64,000 nucleotides of DNA, taken from contig NC_053201.1 in assembly GCF_905163445.1 (NCBI RefSeq), positions 9,930,001-9,994,000 of the forward strand, in the 5' to 3' direction. Positions within the stretch are counted from its first letter, which is position 1. Each line of letters opens with the position of its first letter. The notes below the pieces were generated by a model, which worked only from the letters and a program-made list of their open reading frames with translations, ran no database searches and was not told where the DNA came from. This document shows, piece by piece, positions 46,090 through 59,625 of this stretch. The position numbers and the translations under genes are program-made. Source of the stretch: Pararge aegeria (Eukaryota > Arthropoda > Insecta > Lepidoptera > Nymphalidae).

Positions 46090-46480
46090 TATGTAGGTTG
46101 TTACTTGTTGGTCGCAAAAGGGAAAAAAGAAAGAACTACATAGGAAAAACAAAGCTGGCCCCGCCGTTAGCGGATATAAAAACGAAAGCGCACTGCGATA
46201 GTGAAAGTTTGATGTGTAGGCAAATATTACTCGCTTCCAGGCGGAGATTTGTGCGTTCGTTTCTCAGTTTCAAAAGGGGGTAAGAGCAGCCGCGGCGCGA
46301 GGTTTCTACGCCATTCTGATTTCTGCCGCTTCCACTTTCCGCAGTATACATTATGTAGAGCCGGTGGTGCCGGGACGTGTTTGACGGATCACGGTTTCAA
46401 CGTGAATGGAACATGACATCTGACACGTGTAGCTAGCGTCGTGTGAATTTGAAAGGGTTCGTTTCGCTGCTGAGACCAGG
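46090..46480. promoter_or_regulatory. GC-richer island in the osa intron, candidate regulatory DNA
   Basis: It contains ACAAAGCTGGCCCCGCCGTT, AGCCGCGGCGCGAGGTTTCT and TTTGACGGATCACGGTTTC, without recognised repeat families. It stands out from the AT-rich surroundings. Both strands have only short open frames without recognisable similarity. A call from composition only. Confidence 0.3.
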
Positions 46481-46984
46481 GTATCATATTATATCCCTAG
46501 TGTAACTAGTTTATATACACAGCTGTTTGATTTAAATGAAGGTATTTATAGAACAACTGAAGATAAGTTCTAATAAATACCTAATTATTTAACTTATTAG
46601 ATTTAGGTTTCTTGCACATTTGTAGATGAGATTGACATTTTGTCAAAGTAGATTCATCTATAGCAGCAATAATTTTTCTAAAATACAACCTTTGACTGGT
46701 ATCTTTATTTTGGGTAGTACAAACTTCAATTACTACTTAAAGATTGTTGTTGTGGCGACATTTCTATTGGTGTCCATTAGCACAGTTGTGTAAGTAACAG
46801 TTAAAGAAATTTTATTCCTGAACTTTCCTCAGTATTTTGCATTTTCATTTTCATGTATTAAGTGCCATTTGTAAGTTATCGTCGGTGCGCAATTCTATAC
46901 CTAAAATAAGCTAACGTTGAAATCACACGGAGGACAGTTAATTTGCGGTAAAGGTACACATTTTTTCGCTTTGGTAAAATTATC

Positions 46985-47210
46985 ATGCTCTGATTTTTTT
47001 GACCGATTTTCTACACCATTTAAGGATAATGAGAAAAAGAGCCACTGAGTATTGAGCCAGTACTGAGTTTCTTGCCGGCTCTTCTCGGTAGAATATGCTT
47101 TCCCATCCGGTGGTAGAGTCACTACAAACGGACATACTTGACGTTTCAAAAGTGCTTATAAAGTAGGCCTACTTGAAATAAATGAATTTTGATTTTTTTT
47201 TGAATTTTCA
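46985..47210 (+). repeat. Retroelement 3-prime tail (family E), longer copy
   Basis: GAGTTTCTTGCCGGCTCTTC, TCGGTAGAATATGCTTTCCC, GGTGGTAGAGTCACTACAAA, CTTGACGTTTCAAAAGTGCT and AGGCCTACTTGAAATAAATG, then a T-rich end. It shares its last 90 bp with 24880-24970. Typical of the 3-prime end of a LINE; no reverse transcriptase is left. Confidence 0.65.
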
Positions 47211-48164
47211 AGTCTCCTATATAAGTTGTACTTTAAAGGGATGCCATAGCACTCATCACCATAGCAATGTGTCTTTTTTCTATCTGGCACATAAATCGCT
47301 AAATGTAGCTCTTAAGTTCAGATTTATTCACCTTAATGCCTAATGGCATGAAGATCAAAAAGGCAAGGACACGAAATTATGTTAAAACGAGAAAGTCTCG
47401 AGACCTTTCGACGATGGACCACGGACAAAGAGTCTGTATTTAAAAATGTCACGAGACGCGATATTAAAACGTGAAATGGCATCAAAAGGAATTTGAACTC
47501 AACAACATATCACTATAAGGGCCTTAGTGGCGGCTTTCCTCCGATCGCCGTTTAAATCCTAGTGCGGTTTGTTGCCGTTCCGCACTGAGCCGCCATAAAA
47601 CAATGCATCGGGCACGTGCTGTTTACACTTTAGAGTTCACATCCAAGGTCGTACGCATTTGTAAGGATGGACCTGTGTTGTGTAGGCCGAACAAATACCG
47701 GTTACGTAACTGTCCCACTTCCCACGATGCGGCCGCTCTTCCGTCCCTCAAGGCACTTCGCAATTAGCCCATTTGTTTATGGGGTTGTGATTTACTGCTT
47801 TTTTTTTTCAAAGCAACCCCTCTCTTTTATTCGAATCCGTTCAATGTGCACTCGTTGGTAAATCGCTAGTATAACAAGTGCTTTCCGCAGGTTAGCTGTG
47901 AGGGTTGTGTAGACAATAATTAATGATCGTCATGGATATTTTACATCTTCCCTCACTTATATATCCGCATACATTACTATATAGTATGATCGTGTAGACT
48001 GAAGATTTTAGATATCAGATTATTGAAACATTATGAACTTCGACTTATTTATAACCTGGTGGTTCTTGAAGATCTTTAACTGACTTAATAGCAACGTATG
48101 TTACGTTGTTATTAAGTCTCATATTGTAACGGATCCCCGAATGAAGGATTTATATACAAGCTGT

Positions 48165-48420
48165 TGCCCAAGTTCTTCGTCCGCGTCTGTTACTGTTTTT
48201 TTACCACTCCCGTGGGAACCGTTGGTTTTACTGGGATAAAAAGTAGCCTCAGCCTATTAACTAGCCAAAAATCAAGTCGATTGGTTGTTTAGTTAGGGCG
48301 TTGGAGTACGGGCCAACAAACAAACAAAAAACAAATCCACGCAAGCGCACGCACCCGAACACAACACCCACTCACACACACACAAACTTTAGCATTTATA
48401 ATATTAGTATGGATTATATC
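48165..48420 (+). repeat. Interspersed repeat G, copy 3 (most complete)
   Basis: ACAAGCTGTTGCCCAAGTTC, CTCCCGTGGGAACCGTTGGT, ACTGGGATAAAAAGTAGCCT, then ACAAACAAACAAAAAACAAA, a CA-rich run, and the end TTTATAATATTAGTATGGAT. The start and end motifs define the family. Confidence 0.7.
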
Positions 48421-48518
48421 ATAACTTGATGAACTCTACCTGACAGATAGCACGTGGCTCGAGAAGCTTGACGTTTTGCGCAGAAGTTCTTGAGGCGCGT
48501 GCTCAACGAAATGATTCT

Positions 48519-48563
48519 AATGTCGACGAGATGTCGGTGTAGCACGGACATCTCGTCTACATT
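48519..48563. repeat. 17-bp hairpin, one mismatch
   Basis: AATGTCGACGAGATGTC (48519-48535) pairs with GACATCTCGTCTACATT (48547-48563), one mismatch, 11-nt loop. Confidence 0.75.
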
Positions 48564-49574
48564 CGAATCCATTCAAAATACTTACTCGTACATGGTATTA
48601 ACACTCATTTTTTAATAATAAAAATAAACACGCGGGCGTCGAATGAGCGCGCCCGACGGCAACCAGTTTCTCGGCATTTTATGTGCTTTAAAATTAGCTT
48701 TATTTTCAAATAAATTTTTTGGAGGGAAAACTAAAGATGTTTGCGCCACGTCCGCGGGTTTTTTCCTTAGGGTGTGGCTTGCGCCTTATAATATGTTCTC
48801 GTATATGACTTAGGTGAGTACTGTAAAACCATTTTTCGATAGGAAAAAAACACCCGTAAAGGACTGAAACGAGAGGTTTAAGCTTCTTAATTAATTATAA
48901 ACCATAGCTAGAATAATATGAAGACATGACGTCGTATTATTTATTCTATATAAATGATTGCAAATTTTAGCTTATTACTAGCAACCCTTAACATACATAC
49001 GTAAGGATAAAATAGTTCCTACATACACATACTAACAAAGAAACACTTGTATATATCCTGACACCTGTGTGTTTGAAATGAATATTTATTTACTTTTTTA
49101 ATTAAAATTAACTAATCAGTGATACCGGCACGTTTTCATGAAAAAAAAGATCAAGTCCACCAATTTTGAGCTAACAGGGGCAATAGGGGCATTAGATTCA
49201 TGCGTTCCAAAACTGTTCCTAAAGACTGCTCATAAAATATTGTATGTATTTGCAATGCATTGCGTTATTTGTGTGCGAGCCTTGAGAATATATACATAAT
49301 GTTTGTGAATACGGGTATTAGAGTAGACCTGTCTGATCTAAGTTCCGGCATAATTTGTCTGTGTCAATTGACACTGACAATGGAACGAGCGCAATAAGAG
49401 GCGGTTTTTTCGATAGATTTATTTGTGGTAAGATAGTAACTATCGAATCCTTTTTTTATTGTCGCCCATTTGCCATAACATTTCCCAGACATATCTAATT
49501 AATAATATACCAATTTCGTTATAGTCATATTGTGTTGATTATAATAACCGATATTTGGGTTATTTTTACGTTAC

Positions 49575-49690
49575 TACTTGTCTAGATGTCATCATTAGTT
49601 CTAGCATCCCACTGCTAGGCACAGGCCGCCCCTCCCTTATGGTGACGCCAGGACTCACCACGCTACTCCAATGAGGTTTGGTGGGTATTA
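49575..49690 (-). repeat. Possible LINE 3-prime fragment
   Basis: TAGCATCCCACTGCTAGGCA, CAGGCCGCCCCTCCCTTATG and ACCACGCTACTCCAATGAGG resemble the reversed 3-prime end of insect LINEs with a CCACTGCTGGGC phrase. Short and diverged. Confidence 0.4.
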
Positions 49691-50082
49691 ACTATTGTCT
49701 AATGTTATTGATACCTTACAATTTTTGGGCTGATTCAGGACACGTCATGCTAATCCTAGTGATCAATAAGGCAGTTTGATCGGATTTAAGAAATTGATTA
49801 ATTCAATCATAGCTTAGCTATATTTCATCAGTTTATAATGGCTTAAATGTTTTAACACCTGGGTACTTACTGGAAGTCCTGGGTTCTGTCGGTTTTGGTC
49901 TGACACGGGGGGCAACATATTTAGCTACTCTGGTTTTCTGCCAAGAAATTCAGAGTAAGTTTGCGTTATAAAATTGGTATTGTCCAACCCTTGCCTTGGA
50001 GAGTACGTGAAACCGTCGGTCGCCGGTTCAACTTAACCGGATTATTTCTAACATATCGTGCTATTAGGCAATGCATGTTTGT

Positions 50083-50385
50083 TTCATCATCATCATCATC
50101 ATCATATCAACCCATTACCGGCCCACTACAGTGCACAGGTTTCCTCCCACAATGAGAAAGGGTTTAGGCCGTAGTCTATAACGCTGGCCCAGTGCGGATT
50201 GGTGGACTCCACATAACAGGCATGCAAGTTTTCCTCACGATGTTTTCCTACACCGTTGAAGTAAGTAATATTTTAATTAATTAAAGCGAACATAATTTAG
50301 AAAATTTAGCGTGCGTTCTTGGGTTCGAACTCGGCCCCCCGAAACTGAGGTCGAGCTCCTACCCACTGCGCTATCATCTCTTCTT
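50083..50385 (-). mobile_element. SINE-C, full length, reverse orientation
   Basis: It starts with CATCATCATCATCATCAT, then TACCGGCCCACTACAGTGCA, GTTTCCTCCCACAATGAGAA, TCACGATGTTTTCCTACACC, CTTGGGTTCGAACTCGGCCC and ends CTACCCACTGCGCTATCATC (reversed head). Confidence 0.85.
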
Positions 50386-50804
50386 GTTCTAGTTTGTTTA
50401 CTGATATACAATTGATATGAATAGTTTGGACGTCATGCATCCATAATAATACGTACTTACATAGTGATTAATATATGAGCGGCTAAAACAAACAAGTGTT
50501 GTGTGGAATTAGTCATTTATCTCGGCGCATTCGTTGTTTACCCACAATCGTGTTAGATAGTTGTCGATAAGGAGACACGTGGTTGCGGGGTCGTCGACCC
50601 GACATACTCTGCTCGCCGACAGCTCGGTAATAATAATAAAATGTTTCCGTGCGACTGGTTCAAGGGCGACCCGCTGATATCGGCGCCCGCTATATTTAGA
50701 TTTAGCTGTTTGATGTAGATACACTACGCGTTACTCTTGTTTCTGGCGTCCGCATCTAATCTCCGTTCACACGGCAAACCGATTTGCTCTCATTTTGGTG
50801 AGTT

Positions 50805-50940
50805 TCTCTTTTATTGGTGTCAGTTTTTCGAACACTTCCCAGAAGACGACTTGTAAGTTGCGTAAGTCGAGATCCAACCGGGAATCAAAGCCGGGACCTG
50901 CTCCTTGCAATACGAGTAATCCTACCCACTGCGATGGGTA
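50805..50940 (-). repeat. tRNA-head SINE-like fragment
   Basis: The reverse strand has CCATCGCAGTGGGTAGGATT, CAAGGAGCAGGTCCCGGCTT and TGATTCCCGGTTGGATCTCG, a tRNA-like arrangement of box A and box B spacing that differs from families A, B and C. The tail is TTCTGGGAAGTGTTCGAAAA. Confidence 0.5.
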
Positions 50941-51659
50941 GGAGTTTGTGAGCCGCAATAGTATTGAATTCTTATCATGTGAACCCATCCGGGATTCCAA
51001 TTTATGCGTTACTTAACTGTGACGTAAAACATACTTATCTAAAGAAATCTACATAGCGACTATGCATGACTAGTAGTAATTACTGTAATTCCAAAGCTTA
51101 AGTTACTTGCGTAGGTTACTTGTAGATTTGGAGTCACCGTAGGTACGTGAAAGCTAAAGAAATTGTAAGAAGTTGAATTCGAAGATCACAAACCATTCTT
51201 AGCCAACTCAGATCCTCTTCTGGGCAAAGGAGATACATTTCTCATTAGAGTTAAACACCGTCCATGCTGTTCTAATGCAAGTTTGCGGGATTTAATGATT
51301 ATAAACGTCTATAAACCTAACCTTATCTCCGAAAATTAACTAAAAATTTTATAAAAACTTAAAAACTAATTTGGGTTGATCCGGTAATCTAACCGAGGGC
51401 TTCTTGATTAGAAGTCGCACAAGCAAACTCGGCCAACGAGAGAATTTCAGTAGTGTTGAAAAACTAGAAATATATGTCTTGGATCAAATAATTTTGTAGC
51501 TGCCATGCAATGCCCGTCTCAAACTATGTATAACGCTTTTCCAGTACGCTACTGCAGTGCACGCTGCCATAATAGCAATCAATTTCTAAACGAGCAAAAC
51601 AACCACAGTCGATACACAACAGAGCTGCTACGTCGACTAACCGCCTTTGATTATCAATT

Positions 51660-51960
51660 AACGCGTTAGTTGATCGATATTCTATTCTCTTCGTATTTAG
51701 GGCGCCACGTTGCGGTGCGTAGTGCAGGCCCGAGTAAATTCGCTCTCACTTTCGTATCGCAATAGCGGTGAGTACATGAAAACGAGATGAATGGGCCCGC
51801 CGGAGACCGTTCATTCTGAGGCCGTGATGTGGATTTCGTAAAATCAATGCGAGCCGTCTCGGACCCGCGTGGCCGATAATCGTGTCATTGTTGTGCCTGG
51901 ATAATGGCTTTGTGGGGTCGACGACCGTTTAACTGCCTTCTATTAAAATTTCACTTGACA
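51660..51960. promoter_or_regulatory. GC-richer, apparently single-copy island in the osa intron
   Basis: GGGCGCCACGTTGCGGTGCG, CAATAGCGGTGAGTACATGA, AGCCGTCTCGGACCCGCGTG and GATAATCGTGTCATTGTTGT. No repeat family and no convincing exon. Candidate enhancer by composition and position only. Confidence 0.3.
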
Positions 51961-54069
51961 TCACTTCTTCATTCGGATGCATAGGCGGTTTTGGCGATAC
52001 GTCCAGCGTCATTTGACTACATCGCAACGGGTGCTGTGAGCGCTTAAGGAATGAATCTGCATGAGGAAAGTTTTTTGAAACATGGCGTCTCCTTGTTCTC
52101 TGCTTGCTCTTATCCTACGTTATCAACAGTCAGCACAACTTGCTTACAACTTTACAACAAAAATAATCAGCAACCGTACTATTTAAACCTTCAAAAAAAA
52201 TGGCGATGTCCACGTCTTCATCAGATCTCTTCCAATAACTGTTGTCGAGGTTGCAAGAAAGAAAAAGTACAGTAATAACAGTGAGAAAGGACTTCCACAA
52301 GTAATAAAAGTATACCTTAAACTAAACGCCTTATATCGCGACTGTATCCGAGGACGAAGAACGTCACGCGGCCTGCACTCATTCATACATGTAATGGGGT
52401 CGTTAAACCACCGTGACGTCATGTAATTGCCGGCCCCCCTCACCCGTCCCCCTTTGAAATCAAAACGTCGGATTTATAACAAGGGAAACCTGTGTAGGTC
52501 AAGCCCATTATCTCTGCCTCATATCATACAGGATGTCCTACATGTAGGTAGGTGATATGACGAAATAAACATTGCTGTTTACCTCGGATTCCGAAACTGA
52601 TATATCTTTTAATTGCAACGATCCTTAACTTTTAGGAGATTTGGTTATAGATCACCATCGTAAGCCCATTAGGTAATTTATATCTCATAATAAGAAATGA
52701 AAGTAGGATTAAGAGCGTAGACCCGCAAAGCCCTCTAACCCTTATTTGAGAAGCATGGAGGTTTTCCCAATGCGTTTTAGAGGGTTAAACGGGTATTATA
52801 TGTTATCACAGGTTATAATAACGGGACCGCTTCTCGTGCTCTTCAAAGCAGGAGGGTGGGTTTTTTGGTACAAACCCAGACAGACCCTCTTGATCGGTAG
52901 CAAGCAAAATAGTGTTAAAACACAGTTTTAAGAACCAACCACCAACCCGACAGAATGGCGGTAGCTACGTTTATTATGATAAATTAATTAATGATTACAA
53001 AACAAAGTTACTTATGGGCTGCAATGAATTATAGTAAAAACTAACACTTCACACATAAGAAAGAGTGAGACAGCCTTTGAAAGAGACAAATACGTATGAC
53101 GAACCATATACAGAATTAGTGAATACCAAAAACATCCTGTACATTCTGTTACGGAGTTAGACAGAAAACAGACATAGATTTTCAAGTCATAGTAGACACA
53201 CGTTAATTCAATTAGAGTTGATACGGCTCCGGGCTGTATGAGCTTAACTCGATTACGTCGAAGAACAAATTGTGTATTATCGTTTTTAGAAGTGTCATGT
53301 TACAAATGAAACTGGTGTAGGTCAAGTCTATTATGCCGGTCTTTATCCGCGTTTTCTTGAGTTTTTTTTAAAAATTCCGCAGTATGTGTTTGTATTTTTT
53401 TTCCAAAAAAAAAAACCATCACCTATATGCAGAGCAAAACTTCACACGTGCCTACAAAGGCTATTTACCATCACCTCCTAAGACGGGTTGGGCGTCGCGG
53501 TTCGTCGGGGTATATTGTGTAGAGTAGCAGAAGACTGCTGGTATAGAAAACTTATCAGATATTTCACGCGGAAAGAGTACCGGGGGACCGCTCGTTTCAT
53601 AGTAAAATGTCATCAGCCGCGTACATTTTATTATTGCTGTATGGCCATACGCGAAACATAGTTTTCCAGTTTAAGTCAATATTATATGCCCATATCATAC
53701 CTACCAATCATATACCTAATTATTGACTTGTTTCGGTAATAAACGTACTAAGGACTTGGTGATCGTTTACATGCTACTACTACTAAACCAATAAGCATTT
53801 CCACGCGACCAGACCGGATCCAATCCGGTTAGTTCAATTTTATTCAAGTTCTGCCCGCCACGGATATATATAATTATCTACCACGTATCCCTACTGTTAT
53901 AATATTTGGGTGAAAGGACGTACTAATAAACTAACTTACTTCAAAAACTGTTTTGCCATTTTGTCATGAAGGTAATAATAACCGAACTTTAGATCAATTT
54001 TATCGGAACCGTGATATTTCCGGGATAACGCCACTATACGATTTTTAAACTACATGATAGGTAATTCTT

Positions 54070-54310
54070 GCTGTTGTCTACGACTTAACCACCACCAAGC
54101 AAAAGGTCCCCTGCTCTGTACAAAATAAAAACTTCACGGAAACCGTTTATTTTTCCGAGATAAAATTCGGGCCTTTGTGCTTATTCCAGAATATAATCTG
54201 TCTTTTGTGGTAAATGTAATTCAGAATCGTACGACTGTTCTGGCGCGATTGAGTAATAAACACTCATCCCAACTTCTGCATTTCTTTAATAGTACTAAGA
54301 ATTAAGATGC
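54070..54310 (+). repeat. Interspersed repeat G, copy 4 (diverged)
   Basis: TTGCTGTTGTCTACGACTTA, ATTTTTCCGAGATAAAATTC, GCGATTGAGTAATAAACACT and a TTTAATAGTACTAAGAATTA end. It resembles copy 1 more than copy 3 in the middle. Confidence 0.5.
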
Positions 54311-55009
54311 AAAACATCACGTCACTATGTTGCTCTGCTAATGCATGAATGAAGGACATAGTGCAACAAACACACTTTAGCATTCATAGTATTGAAATTA
54401 ATTTTACTATCCTTGTAACTACGCGTAGTCTTTGAAACTATGCAGTAGATCACAGGGCTATAAGTAGATAAAGGTATATGGCATGAGTCATTTACCTTTC
54501 CGATTGCGTTCAGACAGGAGGTCCTTGGCAGTGGCCCCTTTTGCATTCATATACATTTATAGATGTAGATGTAGGTGTTACGTCACATCGTTTGTATCAT
54601 GAAGGCTAGCCGTAATTAAATTCTTCATGCAACACAATACGTAACAATTTCTCGTTTACACAGTATATTACCTTAGTTACAACATTGTAATAACCCTATT
54701 ACAATACACGCCCAGCATAATTAGTTAAACCTCACTGTATTGATTTAACTTTTACCGCCCCTGTACTAAGTCCAGTTAAGTGAGTACCTATTTGAAACTA
54801 GCAGTATTAGAGCTTTTTGTGGCAGAGCTCGCCCGGGAAAGTCCTATGCCAAACTTATTTCTGCGTGGCGTCGTTGCAGTTGTAATTACAGGCAAATGAG
54901 GTTTAACACCTACGCCTCAGGTTGTTGACGGACACCGTGCGGCACTTTGTAGCCTTTCTCAAGAAATGGGCTATCGAATACAAAGAAAATTAAGTAAATC
55001 GCACGGACA

Positions 55010-55270
55010 TCTTCAGAAATAGCGCTTTCTGACAAATAAACTTTCAACTTTCATGACCCCTATTTAACCCTATCCGGAGGTGGAATTTAATTAAACCCCT
55101 GATAAACTAATTTACATGTTATACCGATGAACCTATTTATGTTAACGCAAAAATAACGGACTTTCACATAAAAAATCATCCCCTATTTAAACCCCGTTTA
55201 GAGGTGAAGAATTTAAAAGGTATACGGTATCAATAAATGGGGCATCGTTTTAAAAATGATTTTTCAAATC
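55010..55270 (+). repeat. Repeat with two CCCCTATTTAA(A)CCC blocks
   Basis: CATGACCCCTATTTAACCCT, GAGGTGGAATTT and, about 110 bp later, CATCCCCTATTTAAACCCCG and GAGGTGAAGAATTT. It looks like a duplicated retroelement untranslated-region motif. Class unknown. Confidence 0.45.
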
Positions 55271-55904
55271 AGACTTACTTCCAGCGTTAACATAAGAAAC
55301 AGCTTTATAAGCATAGATACCACAGATGGCAGTATGTTATCAAGTTCATATTATGTCATCGCATTTATTCATGTTGTATTGAAAATTTGTTCATTCAGAA
55401 TATACAAACAAACACATTTGTCTTTTGTTTAAACATGTTATTGTCATAGAAAAGCATTACCTTAATCCAAGTCTCCGCATATATTTTCAAACGGAAATAC
55501 GCCATGGAGTGATAAAAGCGAATTTTCGAATGGCGATATTGCTAAAGTCGCTGACTGTGACAATAATGTGTCGCTGCGCTGTTTCCATTCGTACCTGTCG
55601 CATGTCGCGACGGTATTTTGAATCTACATTTTTATTTTTGTTTTGCTTTACTGTACAATAATATTACAGTGGTACTTTATCAGTTTTTCTACGGAAAAGG
55701 TGGTGGGCCGCGTTTAGCCTTTCTCCTTCATATTGTCGAAGTATTTTGTTCACCTAAATAAATTGTGGGTATAAAATTCTTAAGTACTGGTTATGGCAGA
55801 GCCTAACAGTCGATTGAACAGGTTAAGCGACGTTGACCCAATTCTGTTACTGGATAATCTGACTTGGGCCTTTATCCTTGCAAACACGCCTTGAAGAACA
55901 ATTG

Positions 55905-56112
55905 AGAAGCGGTGATAACCCAGTGGGTTAACTTTTTAAAATTATGTGCGTTGTAAGTAAAATATCACTTGCTTTCACGGTGAAGGAAAACATCGTGAGG
56001 AAACCTGCATGCCTGAGAGGTCTCCATAATGTTCTCAAAAGGTGTTAGGAGTTCACCAACCCGCAAAGGGCCAGCGTGGTCGACTACGGCCTTAACCCCT
56101 TCTCATTGTAGG
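55905..56112 (+). mobile_element. SINE-C with part of the head deleted
   Basis: GAAGCGGTGATAACCCAGTG, then a shortened head, TTCACGGTGAAGGAAAACAT, GGTCTCCATAATGTTCTCAA, CCAGCGTGGTCGACTACGGC and CTTCTCATTGTAGG. Confidence 0.8.
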
Positions 56113-57048
56113 CTCTGCTCAAAAGTAGCCTAACGAAAACATAGCCTCGATGGGAGTGGCTTTTTAAGTGTGCCCCGCATGCGTTTAGTCCGCTAGTCAC
56201 AATTCTGACAGATAAACTGCTGGCAAATCACGGCTGGTCCCATGCTGCATGACATACAGTACAACCAATCACGTTTTTTGCTATTAAAATAAGGTACGTA
56301 CGCGTATAGACTGATTGGCACCCATTACGAATGACAATTTGTTAGAAAGGCGACTCGTTTGCTGCTCCCATTTTGCCTCAACGTGGTCTAAGCTCTCCTA
56401 TGAAGGACAAAGCCTTTCGCCGGGAGGAATGAGCCTATGATGCAAACTTAAAGGCTAAGTATAGAATTTTCTTCCATGATTATTTGTCTCTGTCCGTGTA
56501 CCCTGCAGAGCTTGTTAAAAGATTTGATTTCTGTCAAACTCTGTCAGCCAGAGATCTGTCGCAAATAGAACTTAAAAAAAAAACTCACTGCCACCTCCAT
56601 CGAAGGGTAAAAATATTTTTGAATCCACGACTTGTCTGTAGATACATAACGGGCGGGCGCCTGTACATTAAAGTAGGTATCTACATCAAAGGTCACGACC
56701 GCCAGTCTATGTACGCCAGATAGTATGTACCTAAAGAGGAGTTCTTTATTGAGCCATCTTGGGTGGGAAAGGGGTCGCTTTATTAGGTCAGTAACACTTG
56801 TATTCCCTTTGTTTGTTTACACTTGTTGAGTTTGTTATCGATCTAAAGGATTAAAATTTTAACATAAGACTTATTTGTAAGGTATGGGCGACTGATTGTT
56901 GTGCTGACGCGTTCGCCATAACAGGAAAATTTCAATTATCTAGAAAGAATATATGATAATGATGAATGAAATACATTGCGGAAATTCATGTTTATACAAT
57001 GATCGTCAAACTGAATCCATACTACTATAAATGATAAAGTGATTTTGT

Positions 57049-57417
57049 TTATTGCCTTTGTTCATCATAATCGCTGCACCGGTCATGATAAAATTTACCT
57101 TTCATCTTATTGATGGACATAGGATACTTTTTGCGGATGAAGTAGCAGTGAACAGCTAGTTGGGTATAATTCGGGAAAACCAGACAAATCTTTTTAAAAT
57201 AATGCGTGCTATTGCAGCATCTTGGGACCCTAACGTCCATCGGTTCAACAAGCATATGCCCCGCCCTTTGCCATATTAGTTCATGCATCTCGCTTTCGGT
57301 ATCGCTGTCTCCCTCCCAGGGATTCTTCCTATCAGTAAAGAATTTGATATAGTCGTTTTTCTTGTAAGAGTGTAGATTAGTTATTCTTTTATGATGTTTC
57401 TCACAATCAGTATTCAT
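57049..57417 (-). pseudogene. LINE reverse-transcriptase tail fragment (122-codon open frame)
   Basis: The frame starts with ATG at 57417 and reads MNTDCEKHHKRITNLHSYKK and on. The middle ELIWQRAGHMLVEPMDVRVP matches the K/WQ(W/R)AGH pattern of the LINE C-terminal domain seen at 32350-32430. The rest, including CLVFPNYTQLAVHCYFIRKK, is not recognisable. Probably an old LINE fragment that is open by chance. A real lineage-specific small gene is the alternative. Confidence 0.45.
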
Positions 57418-59321
57418 TATATGAAATTCCTTATGTCCTGTTTTATAATAATATTACATCACAGAGATTATACAAAGCACAAGAGATGTTCATGACCGCG
57501 TAAAGATAAAACATTCGATTATCGCTCATTGTGACGAAACAGAAACGCGCAGGTTTCACGTCAGCTGTGACGGACTCATCGACTAGCGGTAGGCAAATTA
57601 CGTATGTGTATTTAATTATAAATAGTAACATTACGTCGTGTTATGCGGTCGGTTACTCGGTATTATTTCGGTCTCAGGCGTCACGAGCTGAATGTCAAGC
57701 TCGCGGCAACTGGGCGAATGTTGGGCAACACAAGGTATGCACTACAACATAAAATAGGGTTGCTAGATTCCACAGAAATCTCCCGATATCATACCATCTG
57801 CTTTAACCATAGAATCATACGCATCTGTGCGAGGGACTGAATCCAATGATTTTGAAGATTCCTCTTCTCTAAACTGCTTCGTTTATCTAGTAGATAGAGC
57901 ATGTCACGAGATTCAATTCCAAGCCAAAAACTTACGCCGTATTGGATTTTACCTTCTTCCCGAATGCGAGAAGGTTCTAAGTCCAGCATATCTTTCTGCA
58001 AGGTTTCCTGTCTTCTAAGTTAGAAGATACCTGACCACATAGCTGGTTGTGAGACATTTATTGGTTTTAATTTTCATAGAACTGAACGATCAAAGAGTCA
58101 AATATAAAAAAATTTCAATGTAACGTAGTCTGCCTCTCGATATTCTAGTGTGCTTGAGTACCAACTTAAAGGATTTTACGCAATCATATGTACAAAATAA
58201 AACGCCTCACTTCAATGTAGAGTTGGACCAACATAAACTCTTAAGGTTGGTCAAAGTTAGGCCTTCACCGTTCCTTCGCGCTTCTGATGTAACGCTAAAA
58301 TATAGACTCTGATCGCTTTATTTTAACGTGTACCCGGGGCTTACTGGCAACGCTTGAAGCAGTATTATTTCAAAATGTCAGCTTTATATGTCATACCTTG
58401 ACGTCCCTTAAATATGGACGTATTCTTTGTGTACCTATTGTAATTCTGTACTGCGTGAACAGTATTAAAAATATTACTTCTAGTAGTGCTAGAAAGCCCG
58501 CTAAGATAATGATTTTAACGAAGAGTTGTATTTTGTTGCCAAAACCACCCGCAAAAGAGCAGCGTGAAAGGATAAAGTTACATCTCTGACTATCAAAGGC
58601 ATTTGTTGTTACATCTCTGACGAAACTACATATTGACAAAAAACGTGGAAATAACATTGTGAAGTAATATTGTGAAGTAATAACACATGTCGTTGACTTA
58701 AAAAAGTAAAAGCTTACTCAGCAAACCTGATAGATATTTCTAAGTTTTGGAATAAGGTAACCCTAACAGTTCGGCAATTTAGAAACGCAAAAATCACGTA
58801 CTTGTTAAATCTCAAATGAGCTAAACAAACTATGTTTAATTTATAGCCTGACGTTAATATTGCGTCGATATTTCGAGGCCGTGTACGCGACTTGTACAAA
58901 TGTGTAAGCGTACATTTCATACATTTTGCAAGTTTAATACGTAATACGTGTCTGCAAGGTCACAGACGAGAACTTGATTCTTATTATAGGTTTATAATTT
59001 CTTTACTTTTCGTAAAAACTAACATACCCTATTCGAAATATTTTAAGATTGTTATTCAGAAGACCACAAGGTGGTGCTTTATTTGAAATAATTAATCAGT
59101 GATTTATTATATTTAGTGATTAATAATATATAATATATAATTTTCAATTTCCTATAGAAGCCTTTAATTGTCCCAATGTTTCAGAACTGTGGACCGTAAG
59201 GGTGGGTCCACGTCTAAAAAAGATTTTATTAAAAATATAAAACTTTCAATTTTTTTTAGATATACTTGCCTTGAATATCTTACTAACTACAATTACACGA
59301 TACTCTCTCCCTGTGCGCCCG

Positions 59322-59625
59322 GAAGGTTTCACTGATGCAGCGGTGAAAGCTTTGGTTTTAAGTGGGAGTTCCTGGGTTCGATACCCAGCAGGAGCAATTA
59401 TGGAATTTTTGATTTCTGAATTTTCTCTCGTGGGGGCTTTGGCCATTGCTAGTTAACACTCTACTGACAAGGATATGCCGCCAAATGGTGTAGGAACCAA
59501 ATAGAGCTATGGGGAAATATTTCTGCCATCCTCCTAACAGGTTAGCCCGTAACCGTCTTAGACTGCATCATCACTTAACACCAGGTGAGATTGCAATCAA
59601 GGTCTGACTTATCGTGCTAAAAAAC
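59322..59625 (+). mobile_element. SINE-B, full length
   Basis: TCACTGATGCAGCGGTGAAA and GTTCCTGGGTTCGATACCCA (boxes A and B), GATTTCTGAATTTTCTCTCG, ATGCCGCCAAATGG, GTCTTAGACTGCATCATCAC and CCAGGTGAGATTGCAATCAA. Confidence 0.85.
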
